DNA of 64,000 nt from Pectinophora gossypiella (GCF_024362695.1 NC_065406.1:16883545-16947544), one strand, 5' to 3'. Positions 1-11,645 are shown, counted from the stretch's first letter. The notes: generated by a model from the sequence alone, not told the origin. Program-made: numbers and translations.

Positions 1-72
1 ACTAGCGATTTCTCTGGCGAAATCGCAGCGTACACCGCGCGCGCTCGCCGCGTGCACGCCGCGACCTGCCCA

Positions 73-134
73 TCAACTTGTGGGTTGATGGGGTTGCTAA
101 TCCACCTCACAATCCACACGATAGAAGAAGATCA
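73..134 (+). repeat. SINE-A 3' end fragment
   Basis: Ends in the characteristic family A tail: GGTTGATGGGGTTG, then a stretch reading CACAATCCACACGATAGAAG and a short GAA run. The tRNA-like head and central domain are missing. Confidence 0.7.
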
Positions 135-1294
135 TTGTGCATTGATTCTATATAAGAGTTTGCGTAACAACCGTATTTCATTATGACGTAGTCGTTTTCG
201 TACTCCCGTGTTACGCAGCTAGGACAAATCCCATCCAATTTACAACGTATTTTTTTTTTTAATTTGAACATTATACTCTATTCACACAAAAAACTCATTC
301 CTACCGCGTGCCGCCTTACAGCAAGTGTGAGCGAGACAGATAGTCTGCACTCGCTCCCCCTTACTCTTTAGCGGTTTACGGCTATTTAACGGTTTGCGGA
401 GTGAGGTGAATCTAGGAGCCCTAATACTAATTGGTGCACAAACCGCTTGACCACAAACATACTTGATGTAGTGCACGTTGGCCCCATATTGTAGTAAATA
501 CCTACAAAACAACAAAATACAATATCAAACCGTATTCCAAGAACAATTTAATTATTGATGTTCCCTGACCGAAAACATAATTATCCCCACAGAATAAATA
601 AACCATATTTTAAAGCAAACACATTGTCTGCCTAAACGTTCACTCTTTTAATAAACGAGATGTGTTTGTGATAAATATTATAACGCGGCAAAGAGCAGGC
701 GCGAGTTTCGTCCATTAATCATGTTAGTTCGCGAACAAATGCCAGCTGGGCCGAAGTTCGCGTGACGGTCCAATATCGGGAATTTTACCCTACACGTGAC
801 TACAGCATACCAAAACCTTAAACAAAATTTGGACGATCTGGTATTTTTGTCACCTCTATGTATGGAACTCCGCTACGCTGTAGCGCAAAATGTATGTAGG
901 GTAAACAGCGCAGTTATAGGCACGAGTTTTCTCGATCGCGACCACAAACACGGAACATTCATGCGGCATGATGGATGGCGCGCGTTTTGCGTGGATTTAT
1001 TTATTATTTTTACTTTTGCCTATTCTTTTTTGATTATACTGTGGCGTGACGGGCTTTGCGAAATGCCTGAATGAAAGCTGGGAATAAATTAATGACGTTA
1101 TTTATAGTATTAATGTCGCTGTTATTATAAAGAAGTTTTTTTATGCCTAGGGACGCACCTATTACGCCATATTGGAATACGATTTAGCAATTACTTCCTT
1201 CTTTCTTTGTCTCAGAAATTGTTCGTTTTAGTAGTATAAATAAAGTAATATAAGTACTACTAAAACACATCGACATCGGAAACAATCTCCTAGC
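135..1294. other. Unannotated intergenic DNA
   Basis: No gene recognised. About 305-425 resembles a low-copy repeat also seen near 3040-3170, 23440-23515 and (reverse) 25320-25400, with a shared GAGACAG/AGTCTGC start and a GGGGATGAGGT end. A 92-codon open frame at 796-1074 shows no motif and I do not call it. Confidence 0.5.
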
Positions 1295-1366
1295 TTTTTT
1301 TTTGACGTGACTTACTGTAGATTTGTCGTAGATGGCATTAACTACTTGGCCGGACAAAATCTCTCA
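1295..1366 (-). repeat. Retroposon H, 3' end with poly(A)
   Basis: Read on the minus strand it ends GTTAATGCCATCTACGACAA, then AGTCACGTCAAA and an A run (a T run on the plus strand at about 1295-1303). It matches the 3' end of the complete H copy at 10560-10858. Confidence 0.7.
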
Positions 1367-4317
1367 GCAAAATAGGTTTAAACAATTATAATAAATAGAG
1401 TAGAAATTCTTTTTTCCTCATTTCCGCTTCTACTTTTCTCAAGAATAGTTTACTTCAAAGCGCCATATGATACTAGTCAACATCTAGTTCGCGGCAACAC
1501 AAAACCAATACGTTTAAACAAGAAATCCTTACCTCGCATTCCAACAAGCAGTAGCAAATAGAAGACAAAGGTGGAACTCGCATTGGAATCTCGTGTTGTA
1601 ACTCGAGCGACATATTTGTTCCCAACTCCCCTATACAGTTGCAGTAGACCAACTTTAGAAAAGTCACGTACACGCAGACACCCGACAAAGCATTTTTATT
1701 CGTTCAAAAACTTGCGAATAAAATTACAACTGGTCACGTGTTACAATTTTATTCGCCACAGCAAAGTTGCACGAATTTAGTGTAATAGACGTTCTTTTTT
1801 CAAACTCACGTCTGCTGTGTAGCATTATCTGAGTTTGTTTTAACTTTTATAAATTTTTAATTTTTATCTTCTCTGGCTGTGTACTGGGAGGTTTACCCTA
1901 CTGTGAAACTTATTCGGGTGGAGCATAAATCTGAAACTCTGAGGTTGTAAGATAAATGAAATTTAAATTCGGTCACCGTTTTTTGTTGCTTAATCATTTT
2001 ACATGCATAATTGGAGTTTTTGTCTGAATAACAATTTATCATCTTGTATATTATTCAATACAGAATAGTACTATAGTAAGAGCAGCGTTCCTGTGAGCCG
2101 AGGTTCACGAACTCGATCCTCTGTTATCCTGGTTCGAATACCGGCTTGGGGTCTAATCCACTGAATTCAATGTCATAGGTAATTTATATCACCGTGGTTT
2201 CCAGGATCTGTGTCCGGTGTACTAAACATAGCTCGCCTCTGCGTCGCCCTTCAGGAATATAAGCTACAATTATGCATTGTGTCATTGAAGAAACAATCCT
2301 TCGGCTGTTTTTATGTGTTTTACAAAATCGGGAAATAAATAGCAGTTTAATGTGTGTTACATTGTTGTTATCAAAGCCTGGAAACGCAATCAAACACCGC
2401 AACACCAACAAATTTTACCGCAAATAAAAAATTCAAGCTCCCGAAATCCCAAACGGAAATATTTCTCCAAGGAGAATAGCGGCACAAAAGATAAATTAGA
2501 TAAGAATAATGCAGTCGTAAAGAGTCCATTGATATTGATGGGTACATCAGACGTGTGTATTGCCGAATCCATGCATTATTATTGACGTGTGCCGCAATCA
2601 CTGCAGAGAACCAGATATATTGAGTGAGCGAATGAAGGGCACGTGAGCTGAACACTAGTAGCTTGGGGATATACGGGGAAGAAATTGAGACTTCCCCGTT
2701 GCGTTTTCTCTACTAACTCGTCATGATAGTCCCTTGAGTCTCTTGATTTATGTGCCATGTATTACAAGAGATAAACCAAGCAATTCAATGTCGAATTCCT
2801 ATTCGACAAATACACAAGATCACACCATATGATAGAATAGTTATTTGTAATATATGGAATACTCTTAAATAATTAAGGGCTCACCATAACATTTCCGGCT
2901 GGATCGCTACATCGATTTAACTGCCGTTCATTGTGTAGTATATAAGCCCTAAATGTTTTGCGCGATACTAAAGAAGCTCAGAATGATGTCACACCTCATA
3001 CACTCCATATATAAAATCCCATAGTTGCACTGTGTCGCTGAGTATGTACGAGCGAGATGCAGTCTGCGCGGTTGCTCTTCTTACTCCATAGCAGCTTATG
3101 GCCATTTGGGACTATAGTAAGACACAGAGGGGATGAGGTCGGCGCCTGCTACGAATTAATGCGGGGCGAAAAGTTTCCATTTTATACGCAGTATTGGTAT
3201 TAATTTATTCTTCGATAATGTGGAATGTTTAATGAGCTTGGTGGACTAGCATGTCCCGATTACTGAAAAATGAAAATTTACCCGACCCGACAACCCTAGT
3301 CAGAATGTCATGGCGCCGCAAAATTATGAGAGCCGACCCCACCTAAAGTGGGATAGCGCAAGGAAGGAGAAGAAGAATGTGGAATGTTTAATAATGCACA
3401 AGATGATCGTTTTGTGCATATATCGGTCCCACTGACACTGATGCAACTGATGCACTGATGTGGCATGTTTCTATAATAAATACTCTGTGGGAAGGCCATG
3501 ACCAGCAATTGGAAGTTTTTCTAGCTCATGGACTAATAGACTGTGTACGATCAAGAGTTTCGGGGCAGCACACAAAATGTTTCCGTATTTTTCACCTCAG
3601 GTGAACGTGACTTAAGTAACGCCGCACCAAATTTGAATTGACGTTTTGCTGATAAAGATGCCATAGAGGTGCTAAAAATAACGAAAGAACTTTATTTTCC
3701 GCATCGTTAGGTAAATGTTCTTGTGATTAATTACTTAATTCTAAATTTGTATTTTTGGCGTTATTGTATTTTGATTCTGTGCTAAATAAAAATACCTACG
3801 TAGAACGCATTCAGCAGTTAAATTTTAATGGAGTAAGTCATAAATGCTGAGAAAGGGATAGTGTAGATTCTAACATGGGTTAACCACTTCTCACCGTAAT
3901 TATCGTCACCGACGAATCATAATTATCCATCTTAGGACGACTATCAAAAAATCCGTGGATTGCTTGTGACTTTGTGAGACTATTTTTTTTTCTTTACTTA
4001 CGAGTAAATCCTAAATCTAGAGCCATTAGCTTGAATGTTTTTTAAGGATGACATAATTTGTTTGTAACCAAGAGTTACACAGTTACTGTTATGCTCTACA
4101 CGTACATAAAAAGTAGATAAAATTCAATTATTTGCGAGTCACTATACTTGAAGATAGACGTAAATAAACGTACAATGTATGTAACGTCTCATTTTGATGG
4201 AGTTTAAAACTCCTATAAAAGTAGAATTAAATAGAAACTCTTACTTTGTTTACTAGTGTCAGGGTTTTCCAAACAGTTCATACATGAGGAAAGTTATTCT
4301 GTTTTAAATACGATAAC
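1367..4317. other. Unannotated intergenic DNA
   Basis: No coding gene recognised. Positions 2190-2262 share GTGGTTTCCAG and AAACATAGCTCGC with 29265-29405, so an old repeat of unknown class is present. A B-box-like GGTTCGAATACC lies near 2131. Position 3040-3170 belongs to the same low-copy repeat as 305-425. The rest is A+T-rich with no signal I can name. Confidence 0.4.
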
Positions 4318-4600
4318 GGCCCTTGTGGACCAGTGTTTGAGCGTTAAGCTCACAATCCGGAGGGCCCGAGTTCAAATCCACATACATAACGTATCACATG
4401 TGGTGGACATATCAGAAAAATCACCTTGGTAATCCTATTTTGCTTAGAACATTGCAGGCTGATTGTTTGGGTACGCACGTGAACATGAAGCCGATGGTCC
4501 CGGTTACTACTTACTGACCTAAGTACGTAGTCGTTTCATGACGGTACATGTCAGAGGCGTATAATAATCCACCTCACAACCCACACTTCTTCTATAGGTG
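4318..4600 (+). repeat. SINE-A, old full-length copy
   Basis: The tRNA-like head (GACCAGTGTTTGAGCGTTAA for the A box, GAGTTCAAATCC for the B box) is followed by the AAAATCACCTTGGTAATCC region, a damaged central domain and the ACCTCACAACCCACAC tail. It is more diverged than the copies at 49.7, 53.0 and 59.3 kb. Confidence 0.8.
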
Positions 4601-5726
4601 AGTACATACACATTTTAAGTAATCGCTTAAATAACAATTCACTTTGAACTGTGCATAAGTAATTAACACAGGCTTTGACTACTAGGAATTGAAATAACAC
4701 CCCCACACAAATTTTGCCTACTGTTTCGTGCAAATGGATTATCAGATTTCCCGTTTCCGCCACAAAGAATGATACGGATTTTACGAAAGTAGTGTTATTT
4801 TAATAAAAAAAAAACTTAAGTATAAAGTAAAATAATGCCTTGGGTTTGTTCAAATTAAAAAGTAGATGATGTTTCTTAAATGATAAAATTATTGATATTT
4901 CTTACAATAAAAGAACTGTCATATCTGATGTTTGTTTGTGATGGTTTTTTGACTTCGAAGAGCATTAAAACAATACTAAAAATTGCTCTTACTCGCCGCG
5001 ACAGAGATCATCTGTCTCTTTCTGTGCAGTACTGTGAGAGAGTGACAGGTGACGTATGTCGAGGCGAGAAAGAGTCACGCGCTTACGGTGCTAAGCCCGC
5101 AGTACAACTTGCGAGAAGAATTTATTTGAGTATACTATTTTAACATGTCATAACATAAATACTTTATTGCACAAACAGGAAAAAACAAAATACAAAACAA
5201 AAGAGAAATAGAATGAGTACAATAGGCGACTTTATTGCTAAGGAGCAATCAACGATTGCAGTTCGCAATTGTATGTAGCTATTTTAGTTGTGTTAACAAC
5301 GAAATAATAATGAAAACTGAGAAAGATAATGCAAAAGATTTCTACTAACATCTAAGCTGAATCGTTTGCCATGCGCACATTTTTTTTACGTTCTGTCCTG
5401 TCTGTTCTGTGAATTGTTAAATAAATAAAAATAAACGGAATGTTGAGGTCCTCTCTACGGACGTGTTCCATATTCGCCACAAGAGGACATAAAAATCCTC
5501 CTCTATAAGGAACGAGTGAAAATGCAATCTCTAAGTAACTAAAAAGTTTTCAAGGAAACGATCGTGCGATGCTCGAGTGTGCTACATACTGTTGTTTCAT
5601 GTGCTAAATATTGGGTATTTTAAAGTGACTTCTTTGTATAACTGTATTTTTTTTGCTTAAATGGACATGAGTGCTAACACTTTAAAATGTAGCTTAAGAT
5701 TTACTTTCTTTTGTTAACCCTAAGAG
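4601..5726. other. Unannotated intergenic DNA
   Basis: A+T-rich. A more G+C-rich patch at 4990-5115 contains an open frame (87 codons from 4880) with no recognisable domain. No repeat family identified. Confidence 0.4.
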
Positions 5727-6036
5727 GCTAGTTTCCAACTAGTCAAATCAGTTGCTTTTTACAAAACGTCCAAACACGAAACAACTATAGAATTTGTATG
5801 AAAAACACAATGTGACGTCATAGAAAAACGTGATAAAATTTCAGACTTATTATTAAAATTCATAAATAAGTTAAAAAGGAAAAAGAAAATATCTCTATTT
5901 CATCATCAGAAATTCATAATTTATCTTGAACGTCTCTACCCAATTTTAAATCAACTTAATTTGTGATTACGGAACAGCATTGGCTTCTAAATCTGTCTTA
6001 ATTTAGTTATCAGAATTTCATAATTTATCTTGAACC
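5727..6036 (+). repeat. Non-autonomous element F
   Basis: Starts GGCTAGTTTCCAACTAGTCA and contains AATTTGTATGAAAAA, TGTGACGTCATAGAAAAACG and TCAGAATTTCATAATTTATC, all shared with copies at 12541-12745, 41918-42178, 48812-49077 and 51308-51445. The ends are loosely inverted (TAGTTTCCAA against the complement of GGAAACTACCC in other copies), suggesting a MITE. The 3' part is duplicated in this copy. Confidence 0.65.
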
Positions 6037-6061
6037 TAGTCATCACTAATAGAGAGGCAAG

Positions 6062-6105
6062 ACAAGAACCACGCTCTTATCGGTGTAGCATTCTCCATTC
6101 TTTAA
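6062..6105 (-). pseudogene. LINE Q, C-terminal coding scrap
   Basis: The minus strand reads EWRMLHR-stop-ERGSC, the same end as the longer Q fragment at 61195-61385, with a stop replacing the Gln codon. Confidence 0.6.
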
Positions 6106-6131
6106 CCTAGTACACGACCCAATTTTAAATA

Positions 6132-6372
6132 CATAAACATCCTATATACGTTCCACTGCTTTTACGGCTAATAGCCGGGACCAACAGCTTAACGTGCCCT
6201 CCGAAGCACAGAATCATCTTACTTTTTCAGACAATCAGGTGATTCAAGCGTGAAAAGTCCTTACCAAACAAAGGACAGTCTCACAAAGTGATTTCGACCA
6301 TGTCCCCATCGGGAATTGAACCCGGACCTCCAGATCGTGAGCCTGACACTCTAACCACTAGACCACGGAGGA
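6132..6372 (-). repeat. SINE-B with 11-bp target duplication
   Basis: Minus-strand copy. The head is CCTCCGTGGTCTAGTGGTTA with B box GGGTTCAATTCCCG, then the shared central domain. The tail is shortened internally to TAGCCGTAAAA plus GCAGTGGAACGTATATAGGA. Direct repeats AATTTTAAATA at 6121-6131 and 6373-6383 flank it, so the retroposition boundaries are directly visible. Confidence 0.88.
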
Positions 6373-6748
6373 AATTTTAAATAAGCACTTCATTTGTTAC
6401 TACGGAACAGCGTGGACGCCTAACACCTCAGCGGGTAAGCTTTCCCATTGCACTCTCCCATAGCCTGCTCGCTCGCTGACTTGTTCATAATCCGTCCCAT
6501 CAGTATGTCTAACAGAATCAGTCGACCAATGTTTGCCGACGGCTTTGAAGGAGAAAGCTTTCACACTACCTTCTAACCTTTTTGTTTGCCACCTCCCATG
6601 ATCCCTGATTTACAATGTTATACTTGCCGTGTGAATACATTTACACTCAAAAAAAGAACAGGTACGAACCGGAAACAAGTTTAAAAGAATATATTTCTTT
6701 GCGTCAGGTCTTTTGCAGCGAAGTTTAAAAAAGATAGTTACTACACCG

Positions 6749-6810
6749 TTTGAGGTTTACGCTGTTATTATCATAATTAAAACACATAATACCGAGTTCT
6801 TACAGCGTTA
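6749..6810 (+). repeat. Foldback repeat E, left part
   Basis: Carries GGTTTACGCTGTTATTATCA and AATTAAAACACATAATACCG, the start of family E. It continues after an inserted SINE-A at 7121-7206. Confidence 0.65.
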
Positions 6811-7120
6811 AGCTGACTGTGATTGTCATTCGGATCCGGAGGAACCGGGTCCAAATCCCAGTGGGGACGTACCACAAAAAATACTTTGTGATCCCTAATT
6901 TGGTTAGAACATTACAAGCTGATAACCTGATTATCCAAAAAGTAAGATGATCCTTGCTTCGGAAGGCACGTTAAGCCATTGGTCCCGGTTACTACTTACC
7001 GATGTAAGTAAGTAGTCGTTACATGAGCCATATCAGGGGCCTTTGGCAGCTCAATAATAACCCTGACACTAGGGTTGATGAAGTTGGTAATTCACCTAAC
7101 AACCACACGACAGAAGAAGA
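6811..7120 (+). repeat. SINE-A inserted into repeat E
   Basis: Has ACCGGGTCCAAATCCCAGTG as B box, CAAAAAATACTTTGTGATCC, an intact central domain, and the tail ending CACACGACAGAAGAAGA. It interrupts family E. The left boundary is blurred because both sequences contain GCGTTAA. Confidence 0.8.
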
Positions 7121-7206
7121 TAGCACTTGTAACAGTGTTGAAATATCGGGAGTCTCATATTCCTGATGCTAACGCGGTAAGAACCTGTGTTATTTGGTTG
7201 AATTAA
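7121..7206 (+). repeat. Foldback repeat E, right part
   Basis: GCACTTGTAACAGTGTTGAA, then ATCGGGAGTCTCATA and GCGGTAAGAACCTGTGTTAT, matching the right half of the E copy at 51518-51669. Confidence 0.65.
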
Positions 7207-7440
7207 GATTGCTCTTTTGAGCTAGTGTAACAAAGGTTAGACCACATTAAACTTCATGTCACCAACACAGTGGTACATACATGCGTGCATAAACTCACGC
7301 CTATGTCACACCAGGATAAGCAGAGATTATGGAATTTAATTTGCTTCCATCCTGAGATACTTTTCTTGTAAACGCCCAAAGTGCAAAATAGGGGATGACC
7401 TTAGAAAAGTTTAGTATGATCTAATGTAAACCGGCGTTAA

Positions 7441-7570
7441 TGTATGAAACGATTGATGAATGTGGAGGAAGCAAGAAAAGTGTGTCAAGATCGAAGCCAA
7501 TGGAATTTCATAGTCTGCTGGGAAATTCCCCCCCGTTGGGAAATAGGTGTAAGTTTATGTTTGTATAAGT
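7441..7570 (+). pseudogene. LINE V, 3' end of reverse-transcriptase ORF
   Basis: The plus strand encodes MKRLMNVEEARKVCQDRSQW and then loses frame in a CCCCCCC run. Related copies lie at 34540-34744, 45487-45590, 37857-37892 and 52985-53590. Known family context: lepidopteran APE-type LINEs end in a similar Cys-Gln-Asp-Arg segment. The exact clade is uncertain. Only this 5'-truncated stub is present. Confidence 0.65.
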
Positions 7571-7747
7571 ATATTTATTTATCAGAAATTAATACAATCC
7601 TCATGTTTGTGCCTACTTTTAAGCAAATAGTTACTTGCGTTAGTACCCCGCTCTTCTATGCAATACATGCATACATAGAAGTATTAGATAGAAGATGTAT
7701 GTATGTATGTGCCAGGTAAATACACAATACTTAGTTCGAAGTTCATC

Positions 7748-7856
7748 ATCATTAATTTAAGAGCCACGCTCTTGTCGCTGTAGCGTTTTCCATGCAACAT
7801 TTTTAGGGAAAAATAGGGCAGTGGTTTCCCTCGTGCTTTCCGCCCCGGAATTCGAA
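7748..7856 (-). pseudogene. LINE Q, C-terminal fragment and tail
   Basis: The minus strand reads NVAWKTLQRQERGS followed by a TAA stop and an ATGATGATGA-type tail. The upstream part (GAESTRETTALFFPK) is shared with 29752-29865. A 5'-truncated LINE scrap, not a gene. Confidence 0.65.
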
Positions 7857-8447
7857 GTTAATATAAAACAATCGAAGACAAACGTAAAAAAAATACAAAA
7901 TGAATAAATGATAATAATAAATAGGTATTCACTAAGACGTTCCAACAACATCTCAGCTCTCATTGATCCCCGACGCGCCTATAAATAAATATTCTGGTAA
8001 GCTGAAGTAGATAATCATTCTTTTTCGCTCACGTTTTTTGTTTGTGTCGAGAATTAATGTTTTGTTTGAAAATTGTTTTTTATGCTGTTTATGATGTACT
8101 TCAATTATAAGACTTTAAATTAGGTAAACACTTGACACTGTCTAATAACGTTTCCAGTACGGGTAAGAACTGAGCTGCAATTCACCTAGAAAATATTATA
8201 TCAAGAAGAAAAGTTTTCCGGTAAAAAGTAAGGCAAAAGCAAAAGTTGATTAAAATGTTGCGGCTGTATTTTATAAAAGTTACTGGAAATTGATAAAAGA
8301 GAGAGAGGGAAAAAGTAGTACGTAGCCAAAGTTGAAATTTTTTATTTTATGTTGAAGAGCTTTTTTTAGCTCGCTTTTAAGAAGAATAGCTTTTAATATT
8401 GAAGAAAATTTTCATAATGGTGTATTTTTACCTGGTTGTCTGAAGAT
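7857..8447. other. Unannotated intergenic DNA
   Basis: A+T-rich with short purine runs (near 8296). Nothing recognised. Confidence 0.5.
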
Positions 8448-8495
8448 GATTCCGTGCTTCGAAGGGCACGTTAAGCCGTTGGTCCCTGTCTGTTA
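8448..8495 (+). repeat. Orphan SINE central domain
   Basis: GTCTGAAGATGATTCCGTGC, then TTCGAAGGGCACGTTAAGCC and GTTGGTCCC. Only the block shared by families A, B and C remains; head and tail are gone. Confidence 0.75.
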
Positions 8496-9430
8496 ATAAC
8501 TACGCCTTTACCTCAGCTAGTAGAAAAAAAGCTATGTCAAATGTGTTTCATGTAGCCTTTAGTCCACGTGATATCAACTTTCTATGACACGAAAATGAAT
8601 TCAAACTCATTAAGTTCAATTCAGTGCTTCAGAGTAATTACAAAAAGATACAGAAATATATACTACTTAAAGTAAAAACGTCAAAATGAAAGACTTTTCT
8701 AACAAATAAATAAGGAGACGAGAATGAGCAAATAAAAAAAAAACAAAATAGTTGCTATCCGCCTGGTGCCGTGGCAATTTCAGGCGGACCCTGGAGGAAT
8801 AGCATTTTAAACATTTCCTAGACAAAATTATTCACTAGCACTGTATTAAAAAGCCCCGAGACGGTGGCACAGAATAACTAATAGTAGTACTATGTAGTTG
8901 TAATCTGGTACAAAGCGAGCTCCATATTTCTGCGAATCCATTTACTATTGCCGCTCACATTTTTAAGGAAAAATTTTCAACTTTTCGAGGTTGGTTCATA
9001 ATACTTGTAAATAAACTGTATGAATGAATAAATTACTGCGAAATGTGATACATTTATCATTGCGTGGTCTATTTCGAATATTAATTGAAACCCACATACA
9101 CACACAAATTTACCCCTCACTTATAGTTCAGAATCGGGGATGGGTGGCTGAGCCACAAGTAATCAAAGATAACTTCCAGCTACTATTAATTAAAGTCCTA
9201 AGGTGGTCCGAATATTATTTCAATATTGATAAACTGATTTGGACACAACTTGGCTTTGCTTTTGTCCATACGCCCTCCGGTAAATCAAAAGGAAGCCTGT
9301 GCGTAACAGTGGGACTTATTGCTGTGCCCAATCCGGGTCCATATGTGTTACATACCTTATATTACCAACCTCCTACCATGTGGAACGCAATAAATGATAT
9401 GATTATGATTATGACTTAGAAAGGTACATA
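8496..9430. other. Unannotated DNA with a 131-codon open frame
   Basis: An open frame at 9024-9419 (plus) has no recognisable domain. Its last codons run through CAATAAATGATATGATTATG and a second GATTATG unit, which looks like a LINE or SINE tail rather than coding DNA. I treat the frame as chance or as part of an unidentified retroposon. Confidence 0.35.
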
Positions 9431-9432
9431 CG

Positions 9433-9552
9433 CTGTTCTTCTTATCGTGTGGGTTATGAGGTGGAATACCAACGTCATCAACCCTGGTGTCAGGTTTATT
9501 ACTGAGCCGCCAAAGGCCCCTGACATAGGTAATGTAACGACTACTTACTAGG
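9433..9552 (-). repeat. SINE-A 3' end
   Basis: The reverse complement gives the GGCCTTTGGCGGCTCAGTAA region and the ACACGATAAGAAGAA tail. It is truncated just after the TAAGTAGTCGTTAC segment. Confidence 0.8.
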
Positions 9553-9689
9553 TACTACATAGGCTGTTTATGTCAAATCTTTTACTGACGATTTTTTTTG
9601 AGTTTTGCAATTCTCCATTATCTCATAAGACATGTTGCTTAGTTAAGGTGTGGACCCTAATGGACCACTGGATGTCATAGAGCTTCGTC

Positions 9690-9775
9690 CCAAAATGATA
9701 CTGGATCTTATCTAAGGGGTCTAGGGCAAGACTTGGGGTGCCTTTGCCCACCAGTGGGACATGACAGGCTAGATA
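9690..9775 (+). pseudogene. LINE W, C-terminal fragment
   Basis: The frame TWGAFAHQWDMTG followed by a TAG stop matches the AQQW-type C-terminus seen at 48461-48568 and 25606-25645. Upstream stops in the same frame show it is dead. Confidence 0.6.
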
Positions 9776-9838
9776 AAATATATAAACATTACTCTTGTTG
9801 CTTTTACCATTATCAGACAAGCGCTACTTATGACATAA

Positions 9839-10095
9839 TCATCACATCAACGTCCCCACTGCTGGGGCACGGGCCTTCCCTATGCATGAATAGGGAGAAC
9901 CGGCCTTAAACCATCACGCGGGCCCAGTGCGGATTGGAACTAACGGCTTAACGTGCCTTCCGAAGCACGGAGGAGCTCGAGATAAAAACTTTTTTTGTGG
10001 TCACCCGTTCCTATGACCGGCCTATGCGAAAGTTGCTGAACTTCAACAATCGCAGACCGAGCGCGTTTACCGCTGCGCCACCGAGCTCCTCGACA
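9839..10095 (-). repeat. SINE-C with 5S-rRNA-like head and target duplication
   Basis: On the minus strand the head begins GAGGAGCTCGGTGGCGCAGC and contains AAGTTCAGCAAC and GGAACGGGTGACC at the positions of 5S rRNA box A and box C. The arms GAGGAGCTCG and CGAGCTCCTC (10082-10091 and 9970-9979) close a 122-nt module. Then come the shared central domain and a tail with CCCAGCAGTGGGGACGTTGA. Flanking direct repeats TATGACATAA lie at 9829-9838 and 10096-10105. Confidence 0.9.
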
Positions 10096-10261
10096 TATGA
10101 CATAAATCCTACATAATTACGTTATAGCAACTGTTTATGTTTATCTGTCTGATAATGACTCAATTAACTAAGCGATGGAGTTGAATTATTACGTATTGAT
10201 AAAGTAAATAAGCAGATAGTATAGCAAATAATATACAGGGTGGGAGGTGTCCCTACCGCTA

Positions 10262-10549
10262 CCCTGCTATAATAAGTTTCGCTAACCTATCCTGAAGATT
10301 TGTCGGAATCGGTCTTTTACTAGCTCTTAGTTGTAAGTTAATTGTAAGTATTTTAAAACGTAATAACATTAACCGAACTCCACTCCCACAGACAAACCGA
10401 GGAATTGGTTTTGTGGGGTTTTTATTGTACCAATATTTTCTGTATTTTTTATGAAATAAAACATTTTACTTAGTTACTTTTACAGAAACGACTACCACTT
10501 TGGAAACACAGCCGAATACCGACTAGGTCACATAACTTCGAAACGCATT
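10262..10549 (-). repeat. SINE-D, interrupted (left part)
   Basis: Carries CGCTAACCTATCCTGAAGAT (10269-10288), an unrelated A+T-rich stretch, then TTTACAGAAACGACTACCAC through AAACGCATTT. This is the 3' half of family D read in reverse. It continues at 10869 beyond the H insertion. Confidence 0.65.
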
Positions 10550-10559
10550 TCTCTGGAAT

Positions 10560-10858
10560 TGCCTATCAGCTCGCGACACCAAACACTTCAAGACCCCGAT
10601 ACCGACCCCGCCGGCGTGGTTGACGATTTCCCTCATTCAGCGCTTATCGCTATCGATCCCCTAGGATCTCGATTAATTCTTTCAAATATTTTTCCTCTCA
10701 GACGACGCCCTGAGCCGAGGTTCGCGCCCAACTGGGCACCCTCAGGCCTGTTGTCTTAAACGTTGTATCGGGTGAGAGCCTTCAGCGCTCCCCATTTGTC
10801 CGGCCAAGTAGTTAATGCCATCTGCGGCAAATCTACAATAAGTCACGCAAAAAAAAAA
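10560..10858 (+). repeat. Retroposon H, best copy, nested in SINE-D
   Basis: A 299-bp unit from TGCCTATCAGCTCGCGACAC to a run of A residues, flanked by the 10-bp direct repeat TCTCTGGAAT (10550-10559 and 10859-10868). Internal landmarks are GCCCAACTGGGCACCCTCAG and CCAAGTAGTTAATGCCATCT. Poly(A) plus target duplication shows retroposition. Its parent (a LINE or pol II-type SINE) is not identifiable, and the 66-codon open frame at 10559-10759 is probably incidental. Confidence 0.8.
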
Positions 10859-10868
10859 TCTCTGGAAT

Positions 10869-10910
10869 GTAGGTTTCCTCTCGATGTTTACCTCCAGTTC
10901 TGAGCACGTA
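10869..10910 (-). repeat. SINE-D, continuation
   Basis: GTAGGTTTCCTCTCGATGTT to TGAGCACGTAGGA continues the D sequence interrupted by H. Confidence 0.65.
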
Positions 10911-11313
10911 GGACCTGGACTACCCCGGCTCTTTCTTTTTATATTGACGTATGGACTTATAAAAGAAGTTTTCATCACAATGCACCATGTGTACATTATA
11001 AGGCAGGATACCAAAAATCCGGAGCAATATCTTAGACCCTCAAATGATTTATTCAACCCGCATCTGCACCGTGTAAAATATGCAAGAGCCCCGGTTATTC
11101 GGTTTAGCCGGTTAATATCTTATACGCGCCTCGCGCACCGGTTAATGAGCCAACTGAAACTGGTCGTGTAACACTATCCGGTTTTCTTTGATTTATTTTT
11201 CGAATTTGGAATGTATGGATGCAAATAAAAATGATTGTTGCAAAAATCTACTGTGGATTGTGTCCTTTCTAATACTACGAACCAATTCTATGTTTCTAAT
11301 GTCATACTTATCA
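10911..11313. other. Unannotated DNA
   Basis: No family recognised. An open frame at 10884-11171 (95 codons) overlaps repeat D at its start and has no motif. Confidence 0.4.
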
Positions 11314-11645
11314 TCTCCCTAGCATTATTCCGTTTTCCACAGGGTTCGCTTACCTAATCTGAAAACTTGACAGGTCCGGTTTTTTACAGAAGCGACTGAC
11401 CGACCTTCCAACCCACGAAGGGACAGCCAGCCCAATACAGGTTGGGTCACATACCTCCGAAAATTCATTTCTTGGAAATGTGGGTTTCTTTCACGATGTG
11501 TTCCTTCAACGCTGAGCACGTGATAATCATTTATGATCCAAACATGAATTAGAAAACCAATTCGACAATCATTGTCGCCTGAGCTGGATTCGAACTTGCG
11601 ACCTCAAAGTGAGAGGCAAGCGTTCTACCACGGCTCTCTCAGAAG
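11314..11645 (-). repeat. SINE-D, near full-length
   Basis: Minus strand: the head GAGCCGTGGTAGAACGCTTG with B box AGTTCGAATCCAGC, then the GTGCTCAGCGTTGAAGGAAC region, the CTTCGTGGGTTGGAAGGTCG region and the terminal AAAACGGAATAATGCTAGGG. The layout is the same as the copy at 43235-43576. Confidence 0.82.

Noticed and set aside
9024..9419. 131-codon open frame
   Set aside because: No domain; the last codons are a GATTATG tail preceded by AATAAA, so it is more likely non-coding retroposon sequence.
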